A stretch of DNA of 64,000 nucleotides, taken from contig NZ_WVVW01000002.1 of assembly GCF_009857815.1 (NCBI RefSeq), positions 124,001 to 188,000 on the forward strand. Direction: 5' to 3'. This DNA comes from Pseudomaricurvus sp. HS19. GTDB lineage: Bacteria > Pseudomonadota > Gammaproteobacteria > Pseudomonadales > Cellvibrionaceae. Positions 46,761-55,002 of this stretch are shown one piece after another (position 1 is the stretch's first letter; each line of letters starts with the position of its first letter). The translations under genes were made by a program, and so were the position numbers. Below the pieces are notes generated by a model, which did no database searches, had not been told where the DNA came from, and saw only the letters and a list, made by a program, of their open reading frames with translations.

Positions 46761-48032
46761 ATGTCTATTCTTGCAGAGCACGGCCAGACCCTACTTATCC
46801 TGGCCTGTATTTTTGGTGTCTTCATGGCCTGGGGCGTAGGTGCCAACGATGTGGCCAACGCCATGGGCACCTCCGTCGGCTCACGAGCCCTCACCATCAA
46901 ACAGGCGATCGTCATCGCCATGATCTTCGAATTCCTCGGTGCCTACCTGGCCGGTGGTGAAGTGACCTCCACCATCCGCAAGGGCATCATCGACCCTGCA
47001 ACGCTCACGGACACACCGGAACTGCTGGTGTTCGGCATGATGTCGTCGCTGCTGGCGGCGGGCACCTGGCTGCTGATCGCCAGTTTGCTCGGTTGGCCGG
47101 TCTCCACCACCCACTCCATCGTCGGCGCCATCGTTGGTTTCGCCGCCGTGGGCATCTCGGTAGACGCCGTGGCCTGGGGCAAGGTGGGCACCATTGTCGC
47201 CAGCTGGGTAGTGTCGCCACTGCTGGCCGGCACCATCAGTTTCTTCCTCTTCCGCACGGTGCAGAAACTGATTCTCAACACCGAAAACCCCTTCGCCAAC
47301 GCCAAGCGCTACATCCCGCTGTACATGTTCGCCGTGGGCTTCCTGATGGCCATGGTCACCATGCTCAAGGGCCTCAAGCACGTGTTCAAGGACATGGGCG
47401 TGGAGCTGAGCTTTGCCCAGGACGCCGGCATCGCGTTCTTGATCGGCCTGCTGGTGATGGGTATCGGTATGCTGCTGCTGCGCAACATCAAGGACGAGGG
47501 CAACAAGGGCAACCGCTTTGCCAGCGTTGAGCGTGTCTTCGGCGTACTGATGATCTTTACCGCCTGTGCCATGGCCTTTGCCCACGGCTCCAACGACGTG
47601 GCCAATGCCGTTGGCCCACTGGCCGCGGTTTACGGCGTCATCGCCACCGGCGCAGTAGCCTCCAAATCTGTCATGCCCAGCTGGATCCTGCTGCTGGGTG
47701 GTATCGGTATCGTCGTCGGTCTGGCCACCTACGGCTGGAAAGTGATCGCCACCATCGGCAAGAAGATCACCGAGCTGACCCCGAGTCGCGGCTTCGCTGC
47801 CGAGCTGGGTGCCGCCGCCACCGTGGTGCTGGCCTCAGGTACCGGCCTGCCCATCTCCACCACCCACACACTCGTTGGTGCGGTTCTGGGCGTGGGCCTG
47901 GCCCGCGGTATCGGCGCGCTGAACCTGGGTGTGATCGGCACCATCTTCACCAGCTGGCTCATCACCCTGCCCGCCGGCGCCGGCCTGGCAATCCTGTTTT
48001 TCTTCTTCTTCAAGGGCCTGTTCGGCGCTTGA
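46761..48032 (+). CDS. Inorganic phosphate transporter, Pit family
   Basis: A 423-residue polytopic PiT protein. The duplicated signature is present as GVGANDVANAMGTSVGS near the N-terminus and AHGSNDVANAVGPLAAVYGV in the second half. GWPVSTTHSIVGAIVGF and GLPISTTHTLVGAVLGVG are the matching re-entrant segments. It carries metal-phosphate with protons as a low-affinity system. It is cotranscribed with the DUF47 gene. Confidence 0.95.
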   Translation: MSILAEHGQTLLILACIFGVFMAWGVGANDVANAMGTSVGSRALTIKQAIVIAMIFEFLGAYLAGGEVTSTIRKGIIDPATLTDTPELLVFGMMSSLLAAGTWLLIASLLGWPVSTTHSIVGAIVGFAAVGISVDAVAWGKVGTIVASWVVSPLLAGTISFFLFRTVQKLILNTENPFANAKRYIPLYMFAVGFLMAMVTMLKGLKHVFKDMGVELSFAQDAGIAFLIGLLVMGIGMLLLRNIKDEGNKGNRFASVERVFGVLMIFTACAMAFAHGSNDVANAVGPLAAVYGVIATGAVASKSVMPSWILLLGGIGIVVGLATYGWKVIATIGKKITELTPSRGFAAELGAAATVVLASGTGLPISTTHTLVGAVLGVGLARGIGALNLGVIGTIFTSWLITLPAGAGLAILFFFFFKGLFGA

Positions 48033-48040
48033 TCATCCTT

Positions 48041-48069
48041 GCGTGTGACCACCGCGAGCGGTCACACGC
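48041..48069 (+). terminator. 10-bp hairpin after the Pit gene
   Basis: GCGTGTGACC pairs with GGTCACACGC across a 9-base loop, eight bases after the stop codon. The following sequence is not T-rich, so it may be a processing or weak termination signal. Confidence 0.55.
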
Positions 48070-48317
48070 AGCCGCCTTGCCGTACACCCCGCCCCTCACT
48101 GACACGCCAATCCACTCTTTCTCCGTAAAATGTCGAGCGCGCTGCCATCCGGTTATGCAGCCATGTTTTTATACTGAATTCGTCTTTTCACTTTAGTTTG
48201 ACCACTACTATGCTTCGGAGCACTTGTAAAAAGTTCTAACCAGACCGGCTGAAAACCGATAGTTACTGACCGCAGGATGCCGGTCATATGTAGTGGTTTA
48301 CAGAAGAAGGGATTCCT

Positions 48318-49736
48318 ATGTTCAGCAAAAACCTCGGCGTTTGGCATGTGGGGTTTTGTAAACCGGAAGAGACCCGCGCATTGGCACAGCAGCTGCCACA
48401 CTGGCGTCTTGTTCCGGTACACCTGCCTCACTCACTGCCCATTAACCTCTCCCATCGGCCCATGGCAGCCGCCATTGTCTGTCTCTCGTCCGCAATGACT
48501 GAGGCGCAACTCCATGACCTGACCGATACCCTACAGAACAATCCCCAGCTTCCCTGGGTAGCCCTGCTTAACAGCGATGGACTGCAGCAACCGCGGCTGC
48601 GACAGCTGGTCACGGATTTCACGCTTGGCTTCCAGTTACATCCGGTGGACGCCGGCGCCCTGGACCACATGCTGCGCCACGCCCACGCCATGCACCAGTT
48701 GCGGCAACCCAGCCGCTATCACCACACCCGTTTCCAGGCGAGCCACAACGGCAGCTCACTGCTGGGCGGCAACAGCAGCGCCATCCAGCACATTCATCAT
48801 CTGATTGAACGGGCCGCGGCGGTGGATGCTCCGGTACTGATCACCGGCGAAAGCGGCACCGGCAAGGAGTTGGTGGCGCGGGAGCTGCATCGCTTATCAC
48901 CGCGGCGCAACAATCCCTTTGTTGCCGTCAATTGCGGCGCCATTCCCCAGGGGCTGACACAGTCAGAACTGTTCGGCCATGAGAAAGGGGCGTTTACCAA
49001 CGCCACCGAACGTCAGATCGGCAAAGTGGAGTCCGCCCACCAGGGCAGCCTGTTTCTCGATGAGATCGGCGAACTGCCACTGGAGCAGCAGGTGAACTTC
49101 CTGCGCTTTTTGCAGGACGGCGTGATCCAGCGTGTGGGCGGGCGGCAGAGCATTGATGTGGACCTGCGCATCATTGCCGCCACCAACGCCGACCTGGAAA
49201 GTGCCATCAGTGAACAACTGTTCCGCGAAGACCTCTACTACCGGCTCAATGTACTGCACATCCACATGCCGCCCCTGCGCGAACGTGATGACGACTGTGT
49301 CATGCTGGCCGAACAGTTCCTGCAGGAGCAGCTGCCCGGCATCCGGCCGCTGCGCTTTTCACCCCAGGCGACCAAAGCCATTCGCCTGTACCCCTGGCCC
49401 GGCAATGTGCGGGAGCTGAAGAATCGCATCTTCAAGGCGGCGGTGATGGCCGAGGGGCAGGTGATCACCACCGCTGACCTGGACCTGGAGCAGGCACCAC
49501 AGCTGCCCCGCCCCGGCACCCTTAACCAGGCCCGGGAACAGGCCGAGGCCGACAGCATCCTCGCCTCCCTGCGCTACACTAACAACAACGTCTCCGAAGC
49601 CTCGCGGCTGTTACAGATCTCGCGACCGACGCTCTACAAACTCATGAGCCGGCACAACATTTCGCCCGACCACGAGGAGTACCCCGGGCGCCAGCCGATC
49701 ACCCCCGGCATGGAGCACAGCCGCCGCGCCGGGTGA
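48318..49736 (+). CDS. VpsR-like enhancer-binding transcription regulator with GAFTNA
   Basis: A 472-residue regulator in three parts. Residues 1-120 are a receiver-like domain without a clear phosphoacceptor. The AAA+ domain has Walker A GESGTGKELVA and Walker B GSLFLDEIGEL. The sigma-54 contact loop reads GAFTNA (residues 224-229) instead of GAFTGA. A Fis-type helix-turn-helix ends the protein (NNVSEASRLLQISRPTLYKL). This resembles Vibrio VpsR, a c-di-GMP-responsive biofilm activator that uses sigma-70. It directly precedes the beta-barrel gene of the putative amyloid locus and is likely its regulator. Confidence 0.85.
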   Translation: MFSKNLGVWHVGFCKPEETRALAQQLPHWRLVPVHLPHSLPINLSHRPMAAAIVCLSSAMTEAQLHDLTDTLQNNPQLPWVALLNSDGLQQPRLRQLVTDFTLGFQLHPVDAGALDHMLRHAHAMHQLRQPSRYHHTRFQASHNGSSLLGGNSSAIQHIHHLIERAAAVDAPVLITGESGTGKELVARELHRLSPRRNNPFVAVNCGAIPQGLTQSELFGHEKGAFTNATERQIGKVESAHQGSLFLDEIGELPLEQQVNFLRFLQDGVIQRVGGRQSIDVDLRIIAATNADLESAISEQLFREDLYYRLNVLHIHMPPLRERDDDCVMLAEQFLQEQLPGIRPLRFSPQATKAIRLYPWPGNVRELKNRIFKAAVMAEGQVITTADLDLEQAPQLPRPGTLNQAREQAEADSILASLRYTNNNVSEASRLLQISRPTLYKLMSRHNISPDHEEYPGRQPITPGMEHSRRAG

Positions 49737-49790
49737 ACCCGCAGATAAAAAAAATTCCTGACTGCAATCCTTAACGGCAAGGAGGCCTTG

Positions 49791-50879
49791 ATGTTCTCTG
49801 CCCTTACCGACCGTATACAACCACCCGGTCCTGCCCCCCTGCTGCTGGCGCTGGGCATCCTGTCAATCAGCTGCCCGCTCGCCGCACAGCAAGCATCCAG
49901 CGGCTCCAGCGTTGGCACGGAGAACAAAGCCCGCGAACAACAGGTGAGTGAGGTGGTTTCCAGTGTCACCAGCCGCGGCATTCTCACCACCCAGGGCTCA
50001 CTGATTGTGGAACCCTCTTTCAGCTACACCCACAGCTCCTCAACGGTTGTCGCCATCGAAGGCTTTACCGTGTTGCCGGCGCTGATCATCGGCCTGATCA
50101 ACATCAGTCAGGCGGAGAGGGACATCCTCACTTACGCGCTGACCTTTCGCTATGGCATCACCTCGCGACTGGAGGTGAGCCTGCGCGCGCCCTATCTCGA
50201 TATTGACGAGAGCATCCGTGAGCGCCAGGCGCTGGACGGTACGCCGATAGACCTCATCAGTGATACCAGCGGTGACGGCTGGGGTGACCTGGAGATGAGC
50301 ATTAACTACCAGCTCAACGACGGCGGTTATGGCCTGCCCTACTTTATCGGCAATCTGCGCATCAAGAGCGACAGCGGCACCAGCATTTTCGACCTCGATC
50401 GCCGCACACTGGTAAACGACCAGGGCGCAATTGTAGGAGTGATCTTTGATGAGCAGCCCACCGGCTCCGGCTTCTGGGCGGTGCAGCCGGGACTGACGCT
50501 GCTCTACCCGTCGGATCCGGCGGTGGTCTACGGCAGCATCAGTTACCTGTGGAATATCAAGGACGACAAGGGTCCGGAGTTTGGCGGCACCGTTAACCCG
50601 GGTGACATTATCGGCTTCAGTTTCGGCATGGGCTTTGCGGTCAACGAACGCACCTCCTTCAGCCTGGGCTACGAACATAACATCATAGATCGCACCACCG
50701 TTGAGGTGCACTCCGACGTGACCGACGCGGAGTTCGATCGCTTCCACGCCGGCAGCCTGCTGTTTGGCCTCACCCAACAGGTGACCCGCAAGCAAACCAT
50801 CAACCTGTCACTGGCGGTGGGCGTCACCGAGCAGAGCCCTGATGTACAGATCACCCTCAAGGCGCCACTGCAATTCTGA
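49791..50879 (+). CDS. Outer-membrane beta-barrel protein, FapF-like export channel candidate
   Basis: A 362-residue protein with AAGGAGG before the start, a signal peptide of about 33 residues ending CPLAAQQ, and a short polar helix (ENKAREQQVSEVVSSV) before the barrel. Strands alternate with Gly- and Asp-rich turns (LIVEPSFSYTHSS, LTYALTFRYGITSRLEVSLR, AVNERTSFSLGYEHNI), and the chain ends in Phe as outer-membrane barrels do. It resembles Phenol_MetA_deg/transporter-type barrels. Next to a C39 peptidase operon it may be the counterpart of FapF, the amyloid secretion channel. That assignment is inference. Confidence 0.78.
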   Translation: MFSALTDRIQPPGPAPLLLALGILSISCPLAAQQASSGSSVGTENKAREQQVSEVVSSVTSRGILTTQGSLIVEPSFSYTHSSSTVVAIEGFTVLPALIIGLINISQAERDILTYALTFRYGITSRLEVSLRAPYLDIDESIRERQALDGTPIDLISDTSGDGWGDLEMSINYQLNDGGYGLPYFIGNLRIKSDSGTSIFDLDRRTLVNDQGAIVGVIFDEQPTGSGFWAVQPGLTLLYPSDPAVVYGSISYLWNIKDDKGPEFGGTVNPGDIIGFSFGMGFAVNERTSFSLGYEHNIIDRTTVEVHSDVTDAEFDRFHAGSLLFGLTQQVTRKQTINLSLAVGVTEQSPDVQITLKAPLQF

Positions 50880-50912
50880 AATTCTCTCCGCCCGCCAGCA
50901 CACCCCCGGTCA

Positions 50913-51767
50913 TCAACGACTGTAGTACTGGAGGCTGGGCAACATGTGACGTCCCAGCCCCGGCACACCGCGAGGACCAAGTCCCGACAGTTCGATGTTC
51001 AGGGTCTCCAGTGTCTGGATCATGCGATTGTCGGCGGCATTCTGGATCAGAGTGGTGGTGGCCGTCTGGGCAATATTGGTCATCGACTGGCTGACATGCA
51101 CCGGCGTATTCAACGCCATACTGACCGCTTGACCGGCGTCTGCCGACAACGCCCTGGCAGGGGTGAGACTCGACGCCGATTGTACCTGCGTCGCATCCAC
51201 CAGACTCAGGGTTGCGGTATCACGCTTCACACCTGCCTGTGCATTGGAATCCACTTGCAGGTCGAAGCCACTACCGCTGGTATCCACGGCCGGGTTCGCC
51301 TGCAGCGCCTGTGCTGTGGTGGCCAGTGCCTGCTGGCCCCTGGCATCCAGCCCGGGATGATTCTGTACCTGCGGATTGGACAGGGCGGACTCCATGGCAT
51401 TCATGCTGGTGGCCATATTCTCCTGCATGGTGTTTTTCATGGCCTCCATATCCTGGCTCATGGCCTGCATCTGTTGATCCATTGCCTGCATGCGATTGTT
51501 CATATCAGGCAGCGTCAGCGTGGAGCGGGCCACCACTACGCCATCAATCAGGGTTACCCGCTCGAAACCGATACGCACGTTAAAGCCTTCGGCGGTCAGA
51601 AAGCCGCCACGCTGCTCATTGAGTTCAGCCTCTGCCAGAGGTCGGGGCAAATTCTGCAACAGGGCATGGGCACGCCCGGTCGACAGCTCCGCCGTCAGTG
51701 ACTGCAGGCTATGGGTGCCCAGTAACAGGCAAATTCCCCAGCCGGTATTTCGTAATGCGCGGTTCAT
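50913..51767 (-). CDS. Secreted coiled-coil protein with RGG processing-like site
   Basis: A 284-residue protein with AGGAGG seven bases before the ATG. A Sec signal (residues 1-26) is followed by LPRPLAEAELNEQRGGFLTAEG, where ELNEQRGG (ending at residue 55) resembles a double-glycine leader cut by C39 peptidases. Next comes a short strand region (VRIGFERVTLIDGVVV) and a Met/Gln-rich coiled coil (MNNRMQAMDQQMQAMSQDME). The C-terminal half is Ala/Gln/Thr-rich with amyloid-like composition. It is the last gene of the operon and may be the FapE-like or adaptor component. No firm family is recognised. Confidence 0.75.
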   Translation of the reverse strand: MNRALRNTGWGICLLLGTHSLQSLTAELSTGRAHALLQNLPRPLAEAELNEQRGGFLTAEGFNVRIGFERVTLIDGVVVARSTLTLPDMNNRMQAMDQQMQAMSQDMEAMKNTMQENMATSMNAMESALSNPQVQNHPGLDARGQQALATTAQALQANPAVDTSGSGFDLQVDSNAQAGVKRDTATLSLVDATQVQSASSLTPARALSADAGQAVSMALNTPVHVSQSMTNIAQTATTTLIQNAADNRMIQTLETLNIELSGLGPRGVPGLGRHMLPSLQYYSR

Positions 51768-51848
51768 GGAATGCCTCCTGGCGCAACGCTCCTCACACTT
51801 TATAAACGGTGTTTCTGTTACGGGGCACAGCCCCCTTCCCTTCGCAAC

Positions 51849-52586
51849 TCAGTAGTTACCCTGGCCGGGCAAGCCGACCAGGAACTGCGAAACACTCTGA
51901 CGTCGTAAAAAATTGCCATAGCGAAATTCATTGTGTCCCTGCCAGGCCAGGTCGGTGTTATAGCTGCTGCGCCCGGCATCGGCGTGACTGCGGATCAGGA
52001 ACACCAAGCCGTTCCAGCCCGCTTCGAACTCTTCGCGGGTAAACACCCGCGCACCCACGGCGGGGTCGGCCACCAGCACCCGGTCCTCCCGCACGCCACG
52101 CACTACCACAAAATGGTTGTAACCGTTGGTGTTGATAATCGTGACCGCCGGCACCTTCACCGTGCCGTTCAGCTGATCCAGGGTCAGGCGGAAGCCGTCG
52201 GCCTTGTAGCCACGGGCCTGCAGGTAGCGCTTCATGTCCAGCATGGAAAACCCTTCACGCCGGACCTTTTCTGCATCGGCATGCTCCAGCATGCCTTCAA
52301 ACACTTCCTGCTCGTTGACCCTGAACTGGTAGTGATAGGTCAGCAGCGTCGCCAGCGCGGCGGAACCACAACTGAAATCGTACTGCTGCTTGATCACATC
52401 CCGAAAACGCCGCTCCTTGTAGCTCTCTACGGGGAACTGATAGGAACCTCCGATACCCGGCAGCAATACCCCGCCGGCGGCGGCATTACCTGCAAGACAG
52501 AAAAAAAGCAGGCAACAACCAACTATTTGCCTCCCCGGATTGCCACCTGCTTTAACAAGTCGTCCGTGCACATCATCACCTGTCAC
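51849..52586 (-). CDS. Secreted C39 family peptidase, FapD-like
   Basis: A 245-residue protein starting at a GTG that overlaps the previous stop as GTGA. A hydrophobic signal segment (IVGCCLLFFCLAGNAAAGG) leads into a papain-like C39 domain. The catalytic Cys is in QQYDFSCGSAALATLLTYH, with the preceding Gln as oxyanion residue. The His is in GYNHFVVVRGV and the Asp in VLVADPAVG. No ABC-transporter domains follow, so this is a free periplasmic protease, as FapD is in the Pseudomonas amyloid system. It probably processes an operon partner during export. Confidence 0.9.
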   Translation of the reverse strand: MTGDDVHGRLVKAGGNPGRQIVGCCLLFFCLAGNAAAGGVLLPGIGGSYQFPVESYKERRFRDVIKQQYDFSCGSAALATLLTYHYQFRVNEQEVFEGMLEHADAEKVRREGFSMLDMKRYLQARGYKADGFRLTLDQLNGTVKVPAVTIINTNGYNHFVVVRGVREDRVLVADPAVGARVFTREEFEAGWNGLVFLIRSHADAGRSSYNTDLAWQGHNEFRYGNFLRRQSVSQFLVGLPGQGNY

Positions 52587-52990
52587 TGCTGGAATATCAC
52601 ATTTACCATGGTGGATTTCTGGATAACAACACCATTGCCACTGTTCTGGATTACCGAGGTAATTCCCGAAGCACCGGAAAAGGCATTATCCGAGATGGTG
52701 TTGTCACCGGTGACCGAGTCGCTGATGTGGTTATCCCGCAACAGAGCGTTCTGCTCTGATTTATTGAGTTGAAACGTCATGTCCAATGACACACCGGCTG
52801 CGGCACTTTGACCGGCCAGCTGATCACCATCCAGTGCCTCAGCATCCAGCTGCAGCAACTGACCGTCAGCATTTGCCAACGGCAACTGTCCGAGAAAACC
52901 CAGCAGCAGTACGGCCGCCCACAGAGATTGACGAGGTTTCCGCTCACTGATGTCAGCCGATGTGCAGTTGGAATTCATTAGTCTACACAT
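52583..52990 (-). CDS. Small secreted fibre-subunit-like protein
   Basis: A 135-residue protein using the ATG with AAAGGAG upstream; earlier in-frame Met codons lack one. A signal peptide (LWAAVLLLGFLGQLPLANADG) is followed by SLDMTFQLNKSEQNALLRDN, then an Asn/Ser/Gly/Val-rich tail (SGITSVIQNSGNGVVIQKST and so on). The tail and the LNKSE segment align with LNESE and TGIAVINQNSGAGALTQGS at the end of the adjacent Asp-Asn-Ser repeat protein. It is probably a minor subunit or nucleator. It resembles no curli or Fap protein closely. Confidence 0.8.
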   Translation of the reverse strand: MCRLMNSNCTSADISERKPRQSLWAAVLLLGFLGQLPLANADGQLLQLDAEALDGDQLAGQSAAAGVSLDMTFQLNKSEQNALLRDNHISDSVTGDNTISDNAFSGASGITSVIQNSGNGVVIQKSTMVNVIFQQ

Positions 52991-53024
52991 AACGGGCTCC
53001 TTTCCCTGGCTGTCGTGTTGCAAG

Positions 53025-53053
53025 GCCGGCCAGCGGTGTAGCCACTGGCCGGC
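53025..53053 (-). promoter_or_regulatory. Intercistronic stem-loop after the Asp-Asn-Ser gene
   Basis: GCCGGCCAG pairs perfectly with CTGGCCGGC around an 11-base loop that can itself pair further. It lies between the repeat-protein gene and the next gene of the operon. Without a U-run it is unlikely to be a full terminator. It may lower downstream expression or stabilise the upstream mRNA, as between unequal structural subunits. Confidence 0.6.
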
Positions 53054-53079
53054 AATGACGCTTGCGCGTCACAGGGTTG

Positions 53080-54399
53080 TTACAACGACAGGTTGGACTG
53101 CACAGTCACACTACCCTGGGTAAGGGCTCCGGCGCCGCTGTTCTGGTTGATAACCGCAATACCGGTGTGGCTGACTCCACCATTAATGGTGTTCTGGTTA
53201 TTCACTACGCCACCGTTGTTAGCGGCAGAACCGATGTAGGTGTTACCAGAGACAGACCCGCTCAACTCGGACTCATTCAGCGCCATGGAGATATCGATAT
53301 CGCCGATATTGGTGCTGTTATCAGTCATGGAGTTGTCGCTGTTGTCCATCTTGAACGAGTCGTTGATGGCAACACTGTTGTCAGAGTTATCAGAATTGTC
53401 GGAATTATCGGAGTTATCTGAATTGTCCGAGTTATCTGAGTTGTCTGAGTTGTCAGCTTTAAACGAATCGTTGATTGCTACGCTGTTGTCCGAGTTGTCT
53501 GAATTATCGGAATTATCAGAGTTGTCGGAGTTATCGGAGTTGTCTTCCATGGAGTTATCCTGGAAGGAATCACTCACCGCCAGATCAACATTGCCCTGAT
53601 CGCTGTTATCAGAGTTATCAGAGTTGTCGGTGTTGTCGTTATCCTGGAAGGAGTCACTGACAGCAAGGTCAACATCGGTATTGCCCTGATCACTGTTGTC
53701 ACTGTTATCAGAGTTGTCGGTATTATCGTTGTCCTGGAAGGAGTCACTGACAGCGAGATCTACATCGGTATTGCCCTGATCACTGTTGTCGCTGTTATCA
53801 GAGTTGTCCGAGTTGTCTGAATTGTCCGCCTTGAACGAATCGTTGATACCAACATCGGTATTGCCTTGATCGCTGTTGTCGGAGTTGTCGGAGTTATCCT
53901 CCATGGAGTTATCCTGGAAGGACTCATTCACTGCCAGATCAGTATTGCCCTGGTCACTGTTGTCTGAGTTGTCTGAGTTATCTTCCATTGAGTTATCCTG
54001 GAAGGACTCATTCACTGCCAGATCAGTGTTGCCCTGGTCACTGTTGTCTGAGTTGTCTGAGTTATCTTCCGCGGAGTTATCCTGGAAGGACTCATTCACC
54101 GCCAGGTCAGTATTGCCCTGATCACTGTTATCGGAGTTGTCACTGTTATCCGAATTATCGGAGTTGTCGGAATTGTCCTGGAACGAATCCGAGGTTTTGA
54201 AAGAGTCGCTGGCGTTGGCACTGTTGTCCGAGTTGTCGGAATTATCCGAGTTGTCAGAGGCGTCGAAAGTACCGTCATCCTGAGCGACTGAACCATAGCC
54301 CGCCACATTGTTGTTGTCCGCATCTGCCCATACAGGCACTGCGGAACACATACCTACCGCAATGGCAGCAGCCAGAAGATTACGTTTGAAGTCCATCAT
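53080..54399 (-). CDS. Asp-Asn-Ser repeat surface protein, putative major fibre subunit
   Basis: A 439-residue secreted protein with AAGGAG seven bases before the start and a signal peptide ending SAVPVWADA. Residues ~45-365 are dominated by about fifty Asp-Asn-Ser triplets. They come in blocks separated by DQGNTDLAVNESFQ-like linkers repeated about ten times with small changes. The last ~75 residues are non-acidic (SMALNESELSGSVSGNTY, then INGGVSHTGIAVINQNSGAG) and share a module with the next gene product. The acidic repeats may bind Ca2+; the tail looks aggregation-prone. Likely an exported fibre or matrix protein. Confidence 0.85.
   Translation of the reverse strand: MMDFKRNLLAAAIAVGMCSAVPVWADADNNNVAGYGSVAQDDGTFDASDNSDNSDNSDNSANASDSFKTSDSFQDNSDNSDNSDNSDNSDNSDQGNTDLAVNESFQDNSAEDNSDNSDNSDQGNTDLAVNESFQDNSMEDNSDNSDNSDQGNTDLAVNESFQDNSMEDNSDNSDNSDQGNTDVGINDSFKADNSDNSDNSDNSDNSDQGNTDVDLAVSDSFQDNDNTDNSDNSDNSDQGNTDVDLAVSDSFQDNDNTDNSDNSDNSDQGNVDLAVSDSFQDNSMEDNSDNSDNSDNSDNSDNSDNSVAINDSFKADNSDNSDNSDNSDNSDNSDNSDNSDNSVAINDSFKMDNSDNSMTDNSTNIGDIDISMALNESELSGSVSGNTYIGSAANNGGVVNNQNTINGGVSHTGIAVINQNSGAGALTQGSVTVQSNLSL
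53330..54290. repeat. Internal DNA repeats coding the Asp-Asn-Ser blocks
   Basis: Nine-base-scale repeats on the minus strand (GACAACTCN/GATAACTCN codon alternation) are arranged in higher-order units near 120 bases that include the DQGNT...SFQ linker. Several units (for example around 53900-54110) are almost identical. Such repeats are prone to copy-number change. Codon wobble varies, so the triplets are not all recent copies. Confidence 0.85.
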
Positions 54400-55002
54400 C
54401 TTAATTCTCCTTAAATCTAACCAGATTTTTTAGATACCGCGTTCCTGCGGTCGCACCTTTGTGTCGCTGCCACGCCGGTGTCTTGCTCTCGCGTTACAAC
54501 GACCCGGCATAGGGAAGAGCAGAATGTGTACCACTCACCGGAAGAGAGTTGGCAAGCGCCTGATTTACAAGTAATTTGCCAACAGGTTACGCAGCCGGCC
54601 CACAAAGCCCGGGGCAATGAATAAGGTGAGCGGCGCCAGCGAGGGCGGAAAGCTGTTAAGCGAGAGACAACATTCGGCGACGGCGACGGACAAGCCTTGC
54701 CGAATCAGATACTTAGCCTGTCACTGCAGGTGTTAACTGGCATTAACAACCACCAGCTGGCGGGAAACGCCGCAACGGGCGGGAGCAGGCAGTAAATAGC
54801 CCGGGCAGGCGGTAAACAGCATCACTACACACGCTTATGGCCGCAGATGACTCCTTCACACGGGGAATGCTGACCAAACCGCCCCATTGGCGCCTCCTAT
54901 CCCTGTAAGCACACTGGTAGAATGGCGCGACTTTTGCGTGAAATGCAGGGCAAGCCGGACAGGGATACCTCGCCGGTACCCGTCCATAAAACAGGAAATA
55001 CT
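54400..55002. other. Divergent regulatory region
   Basis: About 600 bases separate the Asp-Asn-Ser operon from the hybrid kinase gene. No convincing gene is present; small frames on both strands lack signals. The length suggests several control sites. A GTTAAC-N4-ATTAAC element lies at 54732-54747. Confidence 0.5.
54732..54747. promoter_or_regulatory. Candidate operator GTTAAC-N4-ATTAAC
   Basis: The half-sites GTTAA and TTAAC are separated by six bases, as at 21374-21389. The element is midway in the divergent gap between the repeat-protein operon and the hybrid kinase gene. The cognate regulator is unknown. Confidence 0.3.

Noticed and set aside
53240-53599. Plus-strand Ser-Glu-Leu repeat frame
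   Set aside because: It is the mirror of the Asp-Asn-Ser codons on the minus strand and has no ribosome-binding site or signal peptide.
53330-54290. Regular short repeats that could suggest a CRISPR array
   Set aside because: The repeats are in frame, variable in third positions, have no unique spacers and encode a continuous protein.
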